Below, piece by piece: positions 1 through 5,946 of a DNA stretch of 9,146 nt. The notes beneath the pieces were generated by a model. That model was not told where the DNA came from. It was given only the letters and a program-made list of their open reading frames with translations, and did not search any database. The position numbers and the translations under genes are program-made. Position 1 is the first letter of the stretch. Each line of letters starts with the position of its first letter. Location: positions 1 through 9,146 of the forward strand of contig JASLFM010000331.1 in assembly GCA_030150585.1 (NCBI GenBank), given 5' to 3'. This stretch comes from Acidovorax sp. (GTDB taxonomy: Bacteria; Pseudomonadota; Gammaproteobacteria; Burkholderiales; Burkholderiaceae_C).

Positions 1-80
1 GTTGTAAGCCATTGTGAACGGCTCAGGCGCTTGTGCGCAAGTTCCACGGTCCAATGGCCGCGGAGCAGGCCACGCCAGCA

Positions 81-117
81 GACGCCGTGGAGCGGGCTTT
101 GCCCGGCCACGGGCGTC
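81..117. repeat. Long imperfect hairpin 3' of the DUF1841 gene
   Basis: The arm GACGCCGTGG (81-90) pairs with CCAC-G-GGCGTC (107-117), leaving one bulged G at 111. Inside it CGGGC (93-97) pairs with GCCCG (101-105) around a TTT loop, giving roughly 15 base pairs in all. It lies about 47 bases beyond the stop codon of the minus-strand DUF1841 gene, so it could end or protect that transcript. No T-run follows on either strand, so a classical intrinsic terminator is not proven. No gene is evident in bases 1-163. Confidence 0.5.
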
Positions 118-163
118 GTCCCCCTGGGGGGAAGGCGCGAAGCGACTCAGGGAGGAGGGGGGG
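118..163. repeat. Intergenic C-run/G-run motif of Comamonadaceae type
   Basis: The strip holds five C, one T and six G (120-131), then AAGGCGCGAAGCGACTCAGG and a G/A-rich end abutting the DUF1841 stop codon. I recall motifs of this form (C-run, G-run, GCGCGAAGCGACT, G-run) next to gene ends in many Comamonadaceae genomes. That recollection is the only basis for calling it a dispersed repeat, because only one copy is present here. It may act as a transcript-end structure for the minus-strand gene. Confidence 0.4.
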
Positions 164-598
164 TCAATCCCGCGTTGCGCGCCGCTGCACGCACGCCACG
201 TAGGCCTCGCCGTCGGGCGGGCGGCCCGCGCGCTGGCTCTCCCAGAGCATCTGGCCCAGGCAGTCCATGGCGGCGTGGTGGGCGTCGTGCAGCGAATCGA
301 GGCGCTTGGAGAGCAGTTCCACCGCCTGGCGGATGCCGCGCGGCTGGTCGATGCTGCACTGCTCGCTGATCGACAGGTGCATCGACAGGTGCAGGAACGG
401 ATTGGTCTGGCCGGGCTGCTCGTCGTAGTTGCGCGCGAGCGCGGCATCCACGTCGGCCAGGTCGGCGTGGTACTCGGGGTGCTCGGCGATCCACAGGCTG
501 GCCAGCGTCTCGATGGCCTCCATGGGCTGGCCGGCCTGGGCCTTGGCGTGCACGGCGCAGAAGAAGCGCCGCACGTCGGCTTGGGTGGGGTTGAACAT
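164..598 (-). CDS. DUF1841 family protein
   Basis: This is a complete 144-residue protein of unknown function. The conserved features I associate with DUF1841 are visible: the N-terminus MFNPTQADVRRFF, then WIAEHPEYH (36-44), the block NPFLHLSMHLSISEQ (66-80) with DQPRGIR directly after it (84-90), and HHAAMDCLGQMLWESQR (107-123) followed by PPDGEAYV. The ATG at 598 is preferred because the family begins this way; the reading frame stays open upstream but runs into the end of the regulator gene. No signal peptide or membrane segment is seen, so it is probably cytoplasmic; the His-rich patches could bind metal, which is a guess. It lies 35 bases downstream of the IclR regulator on the same strand and may be co-transcribed, but nothing links it functionally to aromatic catabolism. 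No clear Shine-Dalgarno sequence precedes the ATG. Confidence 0.9.
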   Translation of the reverse strand: MFNPTQADVRRFFCAVHAKAQAGQPMEAIETLASLWIAEHPEYHADLADVDAALARNYDEQPGQTNPFLHLSMHLSISEQCSIDQPRGIRQAVELLSKRLDSLHDAHHAAMDCLGQMLWESQRAGRPPDGEAYVACVQRRATRD

Positions 599-633
599 GG
601 CGCGCAGCGTAGCACGCGCGGCGCGCGCCGCCG

Positions 634-1440
634 CTACCGCCCGCGCGTGCCCAGCGTGCGCGAGATGGCCTGCGCGGTGTCGAGCAGCACGGGCAGGAAC
701 TGCTCCTGCATCGTCTTCGCGCTCGTGCGGTTGGCCTGCCCGCTGATGTTGAGCGCGGCCACCGTCTGGCCTGCGCGGTTGCGCACCGGCGCGGCGATCG
801 AGATCAGGCCTTCCTCCAGCTCCTGGTCCACGAGGCACCAGCCTTGCGCGCGGGCCGTGCGCAGGCATTCGAGCAGGCCTGCGTCGTCCACCACCGTATG
901 CCGTGTGTAGCGCTCGCGCGGCAGGATGCGCAGGCGCTCGCGCAGCGCGTCCTCGGGCAGCGCGGACAGCAGCACGCGGCCCATCGAGGTCCAGAACGCA
1001 GGCAGGCGCGAGCCCACGCCGAGGTTGGTGCTCATGATCTTGTGCGTGTGCACGCGCAGCACATAGACGATGTCCAGCCCGTCGAGCACGGCGGCCGAGC
1101 AGGACTCGTGCACGCGGTCCACCAGCGTTTCCATCATGGGCTCGGCCAGGTCCCAGATCGGCATGGACGAGAGGTAGGCGAAACCCAGGTCCAGGATGCG
1201 CGGCGTGAGCTGGAACAGGCGCCCATCGCTGTGCACATAGCCCAGCGTTTGCAGCGTAAGCAGGATGCGGCGCGCCCCCGCGCGCGTGAGGCCGGTGCGC
1301 GCGGCCACTTCGCTGAGTGTCTGGGCCGGCGCGCTTGCGCTGAACGAGCGGATCACGTCCAGCCCGCGCGCGAACGATTGCACGTAGCTGTCGCTGGGCT
1401 TGGGCGCATCGGAGGCGGTTGGGGCGGCATTGGCGTTCAT
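634..1440 (-). CDS. IclR-family regulator, PcaR/PcaU/PobR type
   Basis: A 268-residue transcriptional regulator transcribed divergently from pcaIJFD. After a low-complexity N-terminus, SYVQSFARGLDVIRSF (18-33) leads into a winged helix-turn-helix (about 41-70, TLSEVAARTGLTRAGARRIL), then the linker DGRLFQLTPRILDLGFAYLSS and an IclR effector domain (about 83-262) with ESCSAAVLDGLDIVYVLRV and GVGSRLPAFWTSMGRVLLS. These blocks are typical of the beta-ketoadipate regulators PcaR, PcaU and PobR. The likely effector is 3-oxoadipate or a related intermediate, and the target is the adjacent pca promoter; both follow from family and position. The ATG at 1440 fits the family; upstream in-frame ATGs at 1473 and 1515 would place coding sequence over the operator. 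No Shine-Dalgarno sequence precedes 1440, so a near-leaderless message is possible. Whether it activates or represses cannot be read from sequence. Confidence 0.93.
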   Translation of the reverse strand: MNANAAPTASDAPKPSDSYVQSFARGLDVIRSFSASAPAQTLSEVAARTGLTRAGARRILLTLQTLGYVHSDGRLFQLTPRILDLGFAYLSSMPIWDLAEPMMETLVDRVHESCSAAVLDGLDIVYVLRVHTHKIMSTNLGVGSRLPAFWTSMGRVLLSALPEDALRERLRILPRERYTRHTVVDDAGLLECLRTARAQGWCLVDQELEEGLISIAAPVRNRAGQTVAALNISGQANRTSAKTMQEQFLPVLLDTAQAISRTLGTRGR

Positions 1441-1458
1441 GGCGGGGCTGAGTATAAT
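1430..1458 (+). promoter_or_regulatory. Candidate sigma70 promoter for pcaIJFD
   Basis: TTGGCG (1430-1435) and a consensus TATAAT (1453-1458) are separated by 17 bases, which predicts a start near 1465. The -35 hexamer lies within the first codons of the divergent regulator gene. The stretch is notably AT-rich for this genome. On the opposite strand TATACT (1456 to 1451) could serve the regulator, but I see no convincing -35 for it. It is a prediction from consensus matching only. Confidence 0.5.
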
Positions 1459-1467
1459 TCTTTTAGC

Positions 1468-1494
1468 GAACATTTGTTCTAAATACGAACAAAT
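1468..1494. promoter_or_regulatory. Candidate operator for the IclR/PcaR-type regulator
   Basis: Three half-sites occur within 27 bases: GAACATTTGT forward from 1468, GAACAAATGT on the reverse strand from 1479, and GAACAAATAT forward from 1487. ATTTGTTC (1472-1479) and GAACAAAT (1487-1494) form a perfect 8-base inverted repeat with a 7-base spacer, while GAACA/TGTTC (1468-1479) forms a tighter one. PcaU of Acinetobacter is known to bind three 10-base repeats, two as a palindrome and one as a direct copy; the layout here is comparable. If the TATAAT at 1453 is used, the operator lies just downstream of the transcription start. Confidence 0.6.
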
Positions 1495-1532
1495 ATTGCA
1501 CCCCATCCCATTCATCGACAGAAGGACAACCG

Positions 1533-2234
1533 ATGATTAACAAACTGGCCGACTCGGTGGCCGAGGCCCTTGCCGGCGTGCAGGATGGCGCCACGGTGCT
1601 CATCGGCGGCTTCGGCACGGCGGGCATTCCCGGCGAACTCATCGACGGCCTCATAGCCCAGGGCGCGCGCGACCTGACGGTGGTGAACAACAACGCCGGC
1701 AACGGCGACACAGGCCTGGCGGCGCTCCTCAAGACAGGGCGCGTGCGCAAGATCATCTGCAGCTTTCCGCGCCAGGTGGACAGCTACGTGTTCGACGGCC
1801 TGTACCGCAGCGGCCAGCTCGAGCTCGAGCTCGTGCCCCAGGGCAACCTGGCCGAGCGGCTGCGCGCGGCAGGCGCGGGCATCGGGGCCTTCTTCTGCCC
1901 CACGGCCTACGGCACCGAACTGGCCCAAGGCAAGGAAACCCGCGAGATCAACGGCCGCCACTACGTGCTCGAGTACCCCATCCACGGCGACGTGGCGCTC
2001 ATCAAGGCCGAGCGCGGCGACCGCTGGGGCAACCTCACCTACCGCATGTCGGCGCGCAACTTCGGCCCCGTGATGGCCACCGCCGCCAAGTACACCGTCG
2101 CCACGGTGCACGAGGTGGTGGAGCTGGGGGCGCTGGATCCCGAGACCATCGTCACCCCGGGCATCCACGTGAGCCGCGTGGTGCGCATCGACCGTGTGGC
2201 CACGCAGGCCGGCGGCATCAAGAAAACGGCATGA
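1533..2234 (+). CDS. pcaI: 3-oxoadipate CoA-transferase subunit A
   Basis: A 233-residue alpha subunit of the class I CoA-transferase that moves CoA from succinyl-CoA to 3-oxoadipate in the beta-ketoadipate pathway, working as a complex with PcaJ in the cytoplasm. The glycine-rich GGFGTAGIP motif (25-33) and the segment PTAYGTELAQGKETREINGR are typical of the subunit, and the length is normal. The ATG at 1533 has AAGGA at 1522-1526, six bases upstream. It is the first gene of the operon, 92 bases from the regulator's start codon, and its stop codon overlaps an ATG in the pcaJ frame (ATGA at 2231-2234). AtoD/ScoA-type subunits are close relatives; the pcaF and pcaD neighbours and the PcaR-type regulator favour 3-oxoadipate as substrate. 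In catechol-only literature the same gene is called catI. Confidence 0.93.
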   Translation: MINKLADSVAEALAGVQDGATVLIGGFGTAGIPGELIDGLIAQGARDLTVVNNNAGNGDTGLAALLKTGRVRKIICSFPRQVDSYVFDGLYRSGQLELELVPQGNLAERLRAAGAGIGAFFCPTAYGTELAQGKETREINGRHYVLEYPIHGDVALIKAERGDRWGNLTYRMSARNFGPVMATAAKYTVATVHEVVELGALDPETIVTPGIHVSRVVRIDRVATQAGGIKKTA

Positions 2235-2249
2235 ATGCCCCCAGCGCAC

Positions 2250-2263
2250 AAGGAGCAAGCGTG
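2250..2263 (+). promoter_or_regulatory. Ribosome binding site deciding the pcaJ start
   Basis: AAGGAG (2250-2255) sits five bases before a GTG at 2261. The alternative in-frame ATG at 2231 overlaps the pcaI stop but has only a weak AAGAAA-like stretch before it. This favours GTG 2261. Confidence 0.6.
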
Positions 2264-2908
2264 AGCAGCTACCAAAAACGAAGCAAGGACGAACTGGCCC
2301 GCCGCGTGGCGCAGGACATTCCCGACGGCGCCTATGTGAACCTGGGCATCGGCCAGCCGACGCTGGTGGCCAACCACATTCCCGCGGGCCGCGAGGTCAT
2401 CCTGCACAGCGAGAACGGCATCCTCGGCATGGGCCCCGCGCCCGCCGCCGGCAGCGAGGACTACGACCTCATCAACGCGGGCAAGCAGCCCGTCACGCTG
2501 CTGCCGGGCGGCGCCTACTTCCACCATGCCGACAGCTTCGCGATGATGCGCGGCGGCCACCTCGACATCTGCGTGCTGGGCGCCTTCCAGGTGTCCGCCA
2601 CGGGCGACCTGGCCAACTGGAGCACGGGCGAGAGCGGCGCCATTCCCGCCGTGGGCGGCGCGATGGACCTGGCCATCGGCGCCAAGCAGACCTGGGTGAT
2701 GATGGACCTGCTGACCAAGCAGGGCCAATCCAAGATCGTTCCGCGCTGCACCTACCCGCTCACGGGCATCGCCTGTGTCAAGCGCATCTACACCGACCTC
2801 GCCACGCTGGCCTGCACGCCCGAGGGCCTGCGCCTCATCGATGCCGTGCCGGGCCTCGCGCACGCCGAGCTCGAGAGCCTGGTCGGCCTGCCCATTCTTC
2901 CCGCCTGA
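2261..2908 (+). CDS. pcaJ: 3-oxoadipate CoA-transferase subunit B
   Basis: The beta subunit partner of PcaI, 215 residues from the GTG start (225 from the ATG at 2231). It carries the catalytic glutamate in the SENGILGMGP motif (Glu61 counted from the ATG, Glu51 from the GTG), which forms the glutamyl-CoA thioester in this family. The DGAYVNLGIGQPTLVAN segment near the N-terminus, GGAYFHHADSFAMMRGGH and GAMDLAIGAKQTWVMM also match beta subunits. Family members usually begin shortly before KRSKDELARRVAQ, as the GTG form does, and the GTG has a good AAGGAG site; I therefore prefer it while allowing the ATGA-coupled start. It lies in the pca operon, 28 bases before pcaF. AtoA/ScoB-type function is the alternative, made less likely by the neighbours. 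Confidence 0.92.
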   Translation: MSSYQKRSKDELARRVAQDIPDGAYVNLGIGQPTLVANHIPAGREVILHSENGILGMGPAPAAGSEDYDLINAGKQPVTLLPGGAYFHHADSFAMMRGGHLDICVLGAFQVSATGDLANWSTGESGAIPAVGGAMDLAIGAKQTWVMMDLLTKQGQSKIVPRCTYPLTGIACVKRIYTDLATLACTPEGLRLIDAVPGLAHAELESLVGLPILPA

Positions 2909-2936
2909 CATTTCCCGCTTCGAGGAGACATAACCC

Positions 2937-4139
2937 ATGACCCAAGCCTTCATCTGCGATGCCATCCGCACGCCCTTCGGCCGCTACGGCGGCGCGCTCT
3001 CGAGCGTGCGTGCCGATGACCTCGGCGCCATCCCCCTCAAGGCGCTGATGGCGCGCAACCCCGGCGTGGACTGGGCCGCCGTGACCGATGTGCTCTACGG
3101 CTGCGCCAACCAGGCGGGTGAGGACAACCGCAATGTGGCGCGCATGAGCGCGCTGCTCGCGGGCCTGCCGCTGGAGGTGCCCGGCGCCACCATCAACCGC
3201 CTGTGCGGCTCGGGCCTGGATGCCGTGGGCACGGCCGCGCGCGCCATCAAGGCGGGCGAGGCGCAGCTCATGATCGCGGGCGGCGTGGAGAGCATGAGCC
3301 GCGCGCCCTTCGTGATGCCGAAGGCCGAGAGCGCCTTCAGCCGCAGCAACGCGGTGTACGACACCACCATCGGCTGGCGCTTCGTGAACAAGCTCATGAA
3401 GGAAAAGTACGGCGTGGACTCCATGCCCGAGACGGCCGAGAACGTGGCGACCGACTTCCACATCGAGCGCGAGGCGCAGGACCGCATGGCCCTGGCCAGC
3501 CAGCTCAAGGCCGTGGCCGCGCAGAAGGAAGGGCACCTGGCGCGCGAGATCACGCCCGTCACCATTGCGCAGAAGAAGGGCGACCCCCTCGTCGTCGACA
3601 AGGATGAGCACCCGCGCGAGACCAGTCTCGAGGCGCTCGCCAAGCTCAAGGGTGTGGTGCGCCCCGATGGCACGGTGACGGCCGGCAACGCCAGCGGCGT
3701 GAACGACGGCGCGTGCGCGCTGTTGCTCGCCAATGAAGCCGCCGCCGCGCAGTACGACCTCACGCCCAAGGCCCGCGTGGTGGGCATGGCCACGGCCGGC
3801 GTGGCGCCGCGCGTGATGGGCATCGGCCCGGCGCCGGCCACGCAGAAGGTGCTGGCGCAGACCGGCCTCACGCTCGCGCAGATGGACGTGATCGAGCTCA
3901 ACGAGGCCTTCGCGGCCCAGGGCCTCGCGGTGCTGCGCCTGCTGGGTCTGGCCGATGACGATGCGCGCGTGAACGCCTGGGGCGGCGCCATTGCGCTGGG
4001 GCATCCGCTGGGCGCCAGCGGCGCGCGCCTGGCCACCACGGCCGTGAACCGTCTGCACGCCACGGGCGGCCGCTACGCACTGGCCACCATGTGCATTGGC
4101 GTGGGCCAGGGCATCGCCGTGGTACTCGAACGCGTCTGA
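2937..4139 (+). CDS. pcaF: 3-oxoadipyl-CoA thiolase
   Basis: A 400-residue thiolase that cleaves 3-oxoadipyl-CoA with CoA to succinyl-CoA and acetyl-CoA, the last step of the beta-ketoadipate pathway. The catalytic residues are all visible: nucleophile Cys90 in NRLCGSGLDAV, His356 in GGAIALGHPLGASG, and Cys386 in TMCIGVGQG. The ERE-type central loop, the stretch YDTTIGWRFVNKLMKEKYGVDSM's first part (YDTTIGWRF) and the 400-residue length resemble PcaF/PaaJ more than the shorter acetoacetyl-CoA thiolases. The ATG at 2937 has AGGAG at 2923-2927. It lies between pcaJ and pcaD with short spacers (28 and 35 bases), which indicates one operon. A role in phenylacetate breakdown (PaaJ/PaaE) is chemically equivalent, but no paa gene is present here. 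Confidence 0.95.
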   Translation: MTQAFICDAIRTPFGRYGGALSSVRADDLGAIPLKALMARNPGVDWAAVTDVLYGCANQAGEDNRNVARMSALLAGLPLEVPGATINRLCGSGLDAVGTAARAIKAGEAQLMIAGGVESMSRAPFVMPKAESAFSRSNAVYDTTIGWRFVNKLMKEKYGVDSMPETAENVATDFHIEREAQDRMALASQLKAVAAQKEGHLAREITPVTIAQKKGDPLVVDKDEHPRETSLEALAKLKGVVRPDGTVTAGNASGVNDGACALLLANEAAAAQYDLTPKARVVGMATAGVAPRVMGIGPAPATQKVLAQTGLTLAQMDVIELNEAFAAQGLAVLRLLGLADDDARVNAWGGAIALGHPLGASGARLATTAVNRLHATGGRYALATMCIGVGQGIAVVLERV

Positions 4140-4164
4140 GCGCCGCCGCCCCTGAAAACACACC

Positions 4165-4177
4165 AAGGATTCCCGTG
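4165..4177 (+). promoter_or_regulatory. Ribosome binding site supporting the GTG start of pcaD
   Basis: AAGGA (4165-4169) lies five bases before GTG 4175. The only upstream in-frame ATG (4091) is inside pcaF and would add 28 residues lacking any family similarity. Confidence 0.65.
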
Positions 4178-4969
4178 CAAGCAGACATTCTCGACACCGC
4201 GGCCGGCCGGCTGCGCGTGCGCATCGACGGGCCGCAAGGCGCGCCCGCGCTCGTTTTTTCCAACTCGCTGGGCACCACGCTCGAATTGTGGGACGCGCAG
4301 GCCGCGCACTTCGCCAAGGACTTCCGCGTGGTGCGCTACGACACACGCGGCCATGGCGGCAGCGTGGTGAGCGAGGGGCCTTACAGCTTCGACCTGCTGG
4401 GCGGCGACGTGGTTGCGCTGCTGGATGCCCTCCAGATCGAGCGCGCGCATTTTTGCGGCATCTCCATGGGTGGCCTCACCGGCCTGTGGCTGGGCGTGCA
4501 TGCGCCTGCGCGGCTGCTGAGCCTGGCGGTGTGCAACAGCGCCGCCAAGCTCGGCACGGCCGAGGTCTACCAAACGCGCGCCGTCCAGGTGCGCGAAAAG
4601 GGCCGGGCTGCCATGGCGGAGCTCGCGGCTTCGTCGCCCGCCCGCTGGTTCAGCGAGGCGTTCTGCGCGGCCCACCCGGCTGTGGTGCAGCGCGCCCAGG
4701 GCTGGATCGCGGGCATCGCGCCCGAGGGCTATGCCGGCTGCTGCGAGGCGCTGGCCCGGGCCGACCTGCGCGCGGACATTGCCCGCATCCCCGTGCCCAC
4801 GCTGATCGTGGCCGGCAGCGACGACCCGGTGACCACGGTGGCCGATGGCCGGTTCATGCAGGCCGCCATTCCCGGCGCACGCCTGGCCGAGGTGCCAGCC
4901 TCGCACCTGTCCAACCTGGAAGCGCCCGAGGCCTTCAACGAGGCCTTGGCGCAGTTCCTGCGCGGCTGA
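4175..4969 (+). CDS. pcaD: 3-oxoadipate enol-lactonase
   Basis: A 264-residue alpha/beta hydrolase that opens 3-oxoadipate enol-lactone to 3-oxoadipate in the cytoplasm. The N-terminal strand segment LVFSNSLGTTLELWD is typical of PcaD and contains the oxyanion-hole region. The triad is visible: nucleophile Ser97 in CGISMGG, an acid in AGSDDPVT (Asp217 most likely, Asp216 next to it), and His244 in PASHLSNLEAP. The length matches single-domain PcaD; the PcaC (decarboxylase) domain found in PcaL fusions is absent. The GTG start is chosen from its ribosome binding site and from family length. It is the fourth gene of the operon, 35 bases after pcaF, and is followed eight bases later by a strong inverted repeat. 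Generic esterase activity is possible, but the context makes PcaD much more likely. Confidence 0.92.
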   Translation: MQADILDTAAGRLRVRIDGPQGAPALVFSNSLGTTLELWDAQAAHFAKDFRVVRYDTRGHGGSVVSEGPYSFDLLGGDVVALLDALQIERAHFCGISMGGLTGLWLGVHAPARLLSLAVCNSAAKLGTAEVYQTRAVQVREKGRAAMAELAASSPARWFSEAFCAAHPAVVQRAQGWIAGIAPEGYAGCCEALARADLRADIARIPVPTLIVAGSDDPVTTVADGRFMQAAIPGARLAEVPASHLSNLEAPEAFNEALAQFLRG

Positions 4970-4976
4970 GCCAGGC

Positions 4977-4999
4977 CATGGCGGTGTGGCACCGCCATG
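4977..4999 (+). terminator. Strong GC hairpin after pcaD, possible terminator or attenuator
   Basis: CATGGCGGTG (4977-4986) and CACCGCCATG (4990-4999) form a perfect 10-base stem with a TGG loop, starting eight bases after the pcaD stop codon. No T-run follows, so it does not meet the usual intrinsic terminator model. It could still reduce read-through, mark a processing site, or protect the 3' end of the pcaIJFD message. Confidence 0.45.
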
Positions 5000-5010
5000 C
5001 ATGCTGGCTC

Positions 5011-5045
5011 CAGCGGCCCCGCCGCTGAACCGGCCCCCGGGGCCG
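5011..5045. repeat. Two further GC-rich inverted repeats in the pcaD-SDR gap
   Basis: CAGCGG (5011-5016) pairs with CCGCTG (5022-5027) around CCCCG. CGGCCCC (5031-5037) pairs with GGGGCCG (5039-5045) around a single C. Together with the hairpin at 4977-4999 they fill the first third of the 211-base gap between pcaD and the dehydrogenase. No gene is supported in the gap, and no convincing promoter is seen in it. Confidence 0.45.
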
Positions 5046-5180
5046 TGGCCTTGTCCGCGGCGCCGGTTGCCACTGCCTGGGGTGCCGCCTTGCCGTGGCC
5101 GAGCCTTGCCCGCCGATGCATGCCGCCAGGCACGGGCGTTGCCAAGCTGCGCACCAATACCGAATTGTTCTGGAGTGACT

Positions 5181-5903
5181 ATGGAGACTTCTTCCCGCGA
5201 ACGCGTCCTCATCACTGGAGGCGGCGCCGGCATTGGCGCGGCTACGGCCGAGCGCTGCCGCGCCGACGGCTACGAGCCCATCATCATCGACCGCGTGGTC
5301 GATCATGTGCCCGGCGGCATCCAGGCCGACCTGTCCAACCCCGCCGAAACGGCGCGCGCCCTGCAGCAGGCGCTGGAGGGCGGGCCCATCACGCGCCTCG
5401 TGAACAACGTGGGCATCGTGGTGCCGGCCGAGGCCACCGAACAGACCCTCGCGCAGTTCGACCTGGCCGTGGCGCTGAACCTGCGCTGCGCGCTGCAGTG
5501 CATGCAGGCGCTGTTGCCGGGCATGCAGGCCGCGGGCTTCGGGCGCATCGTGAACATGTCCTCGCGCGCGGCGCTGGGCAAGGAGCTGCGCACGGCGTAC
5601 TCGGCCACCAAGGCCGGCCTGATCGGCATGACGCGCGTGTGGGCGCTGGAGCTGGGCCGCCATGGCATCACGGCCAACGCCATCGGCCCGGGCCCCATCC
5701 GCACCGAGCTGTTCGACCGCGCCAACCCGCCCGATGCGCCGCGCACGCGCGCCATCATCGATGCGGTGCCCGTCAAGCGTGTGGGCACGCCCGAGGACGT
5801 GGCGCATGCCGTGTCCTACCTGCTCGATGCGCGCAGCGGCTTCGTCACCGGCCAGGTGCTCTATGTCTGCGGCGGCATGACCGTGGGCGTGGCGGGCGTC
5901 TGA
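5181..5903 (+). CDS. SDR-family NAD(P)-dependent oxidoreductase
   Basis: A 240-residue classical short-chain dehydrogenase/reductase. The cofactor motif TGGGAGIG (12-19), NNVG (75-78), the catalytic Ser127 in NMSSRAA, Tyr140 and Lys144 in the YxxxK motif, and the PGPIRTE segment (170-176) are all present. The protein is FabG-like and full length for the family. An acidic Asp at the end of the second strand (IIIDRVV, Asp37) hints at NAD rather than NADP, which is inference. The ATG at 5181 has TGGAG five bases upstream. Upstream in-frame sequence runs into the pcaD end in another frame and is not coding. It opens the second gene block, 43 bases before the AtoE-like transporter. The substrate is unknown; a hydroxy- or oxo-acid such as a 3-hydroxyacid would fit the neighbours. 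A lactone or diol is equally possible. Confidence 0.9.
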   Translation: METSSRERVLITGGGAGIGAATAERCRADGYEPIIIDRVVDHVPGGIQADLSNPAETARALQQALEGGPITRLVNNVGIVVPAEATEQTLAQFDLAVALNLRCALQCMQALLPGMQAAGFGRIVNMSSRAALGKELRTAYSATKAGLIGMTRVWALELGRHGITANAIGPGPIRTELFDRANPPDAPRTRAIIDAVPVKRVGTPEDVAHAVSYLLDARSGFVTGQVLYVCGGMTVGVAGV

Positions 5904-5946
5904 ACCGCGCCTTGCTCCCTTCCCCGCAACACCCGAGGCCATCGCC

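Noticed and set aside
8..58. Inverted repeat GCCATTG/CAATGGC enclosing CTTGTGCGCAAG as a tRNA or structured RNA
   Set aside because: The arms enclose a loop too irregular for a cloverleaf, with no anticodon or T-arm consensus; only scattered short pairings are seen.
14..910. Plus-strand open frame of 298 codons at the left edge
   Set aside because: It is antisense to both the DUF1841 and regulator genes and has no coherent protein features.
1533..4139. Reading the CoA-transferase and thiolase genes as an ato (acetoacetate) operon
   Set aside because: AtoE and an SDR downstream suggest it, but the adjacent pcaD, the PcaF-like 400-residue thiolase and the PcaR/PcaU-type regulator favour 3-oxoadipate.
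2835..4346. Long minus-strand open frame (503 codons) opposite pcaF
   Set aside because: It has the same low-complexity His/Arg/Ala/Gly composition and is antisense to pcaF, whose catalytic residues are intact.
5139..5167. TTGCCA at 5139 as a -35 for a promoter of the second block
   Set aside because: The hexamer 17 bases downstream (GAATTG) is a poor -10, so no promoter is supported there.
5162..5170. GAATTGTTC upstream of the SDR gene as a second regulator half-site
   Set aside because: It is a single half-site with one mismatch to ATTTGTTC, has no inverted partner nearby and overlaps the ribosome binding region. It is too weak to call.
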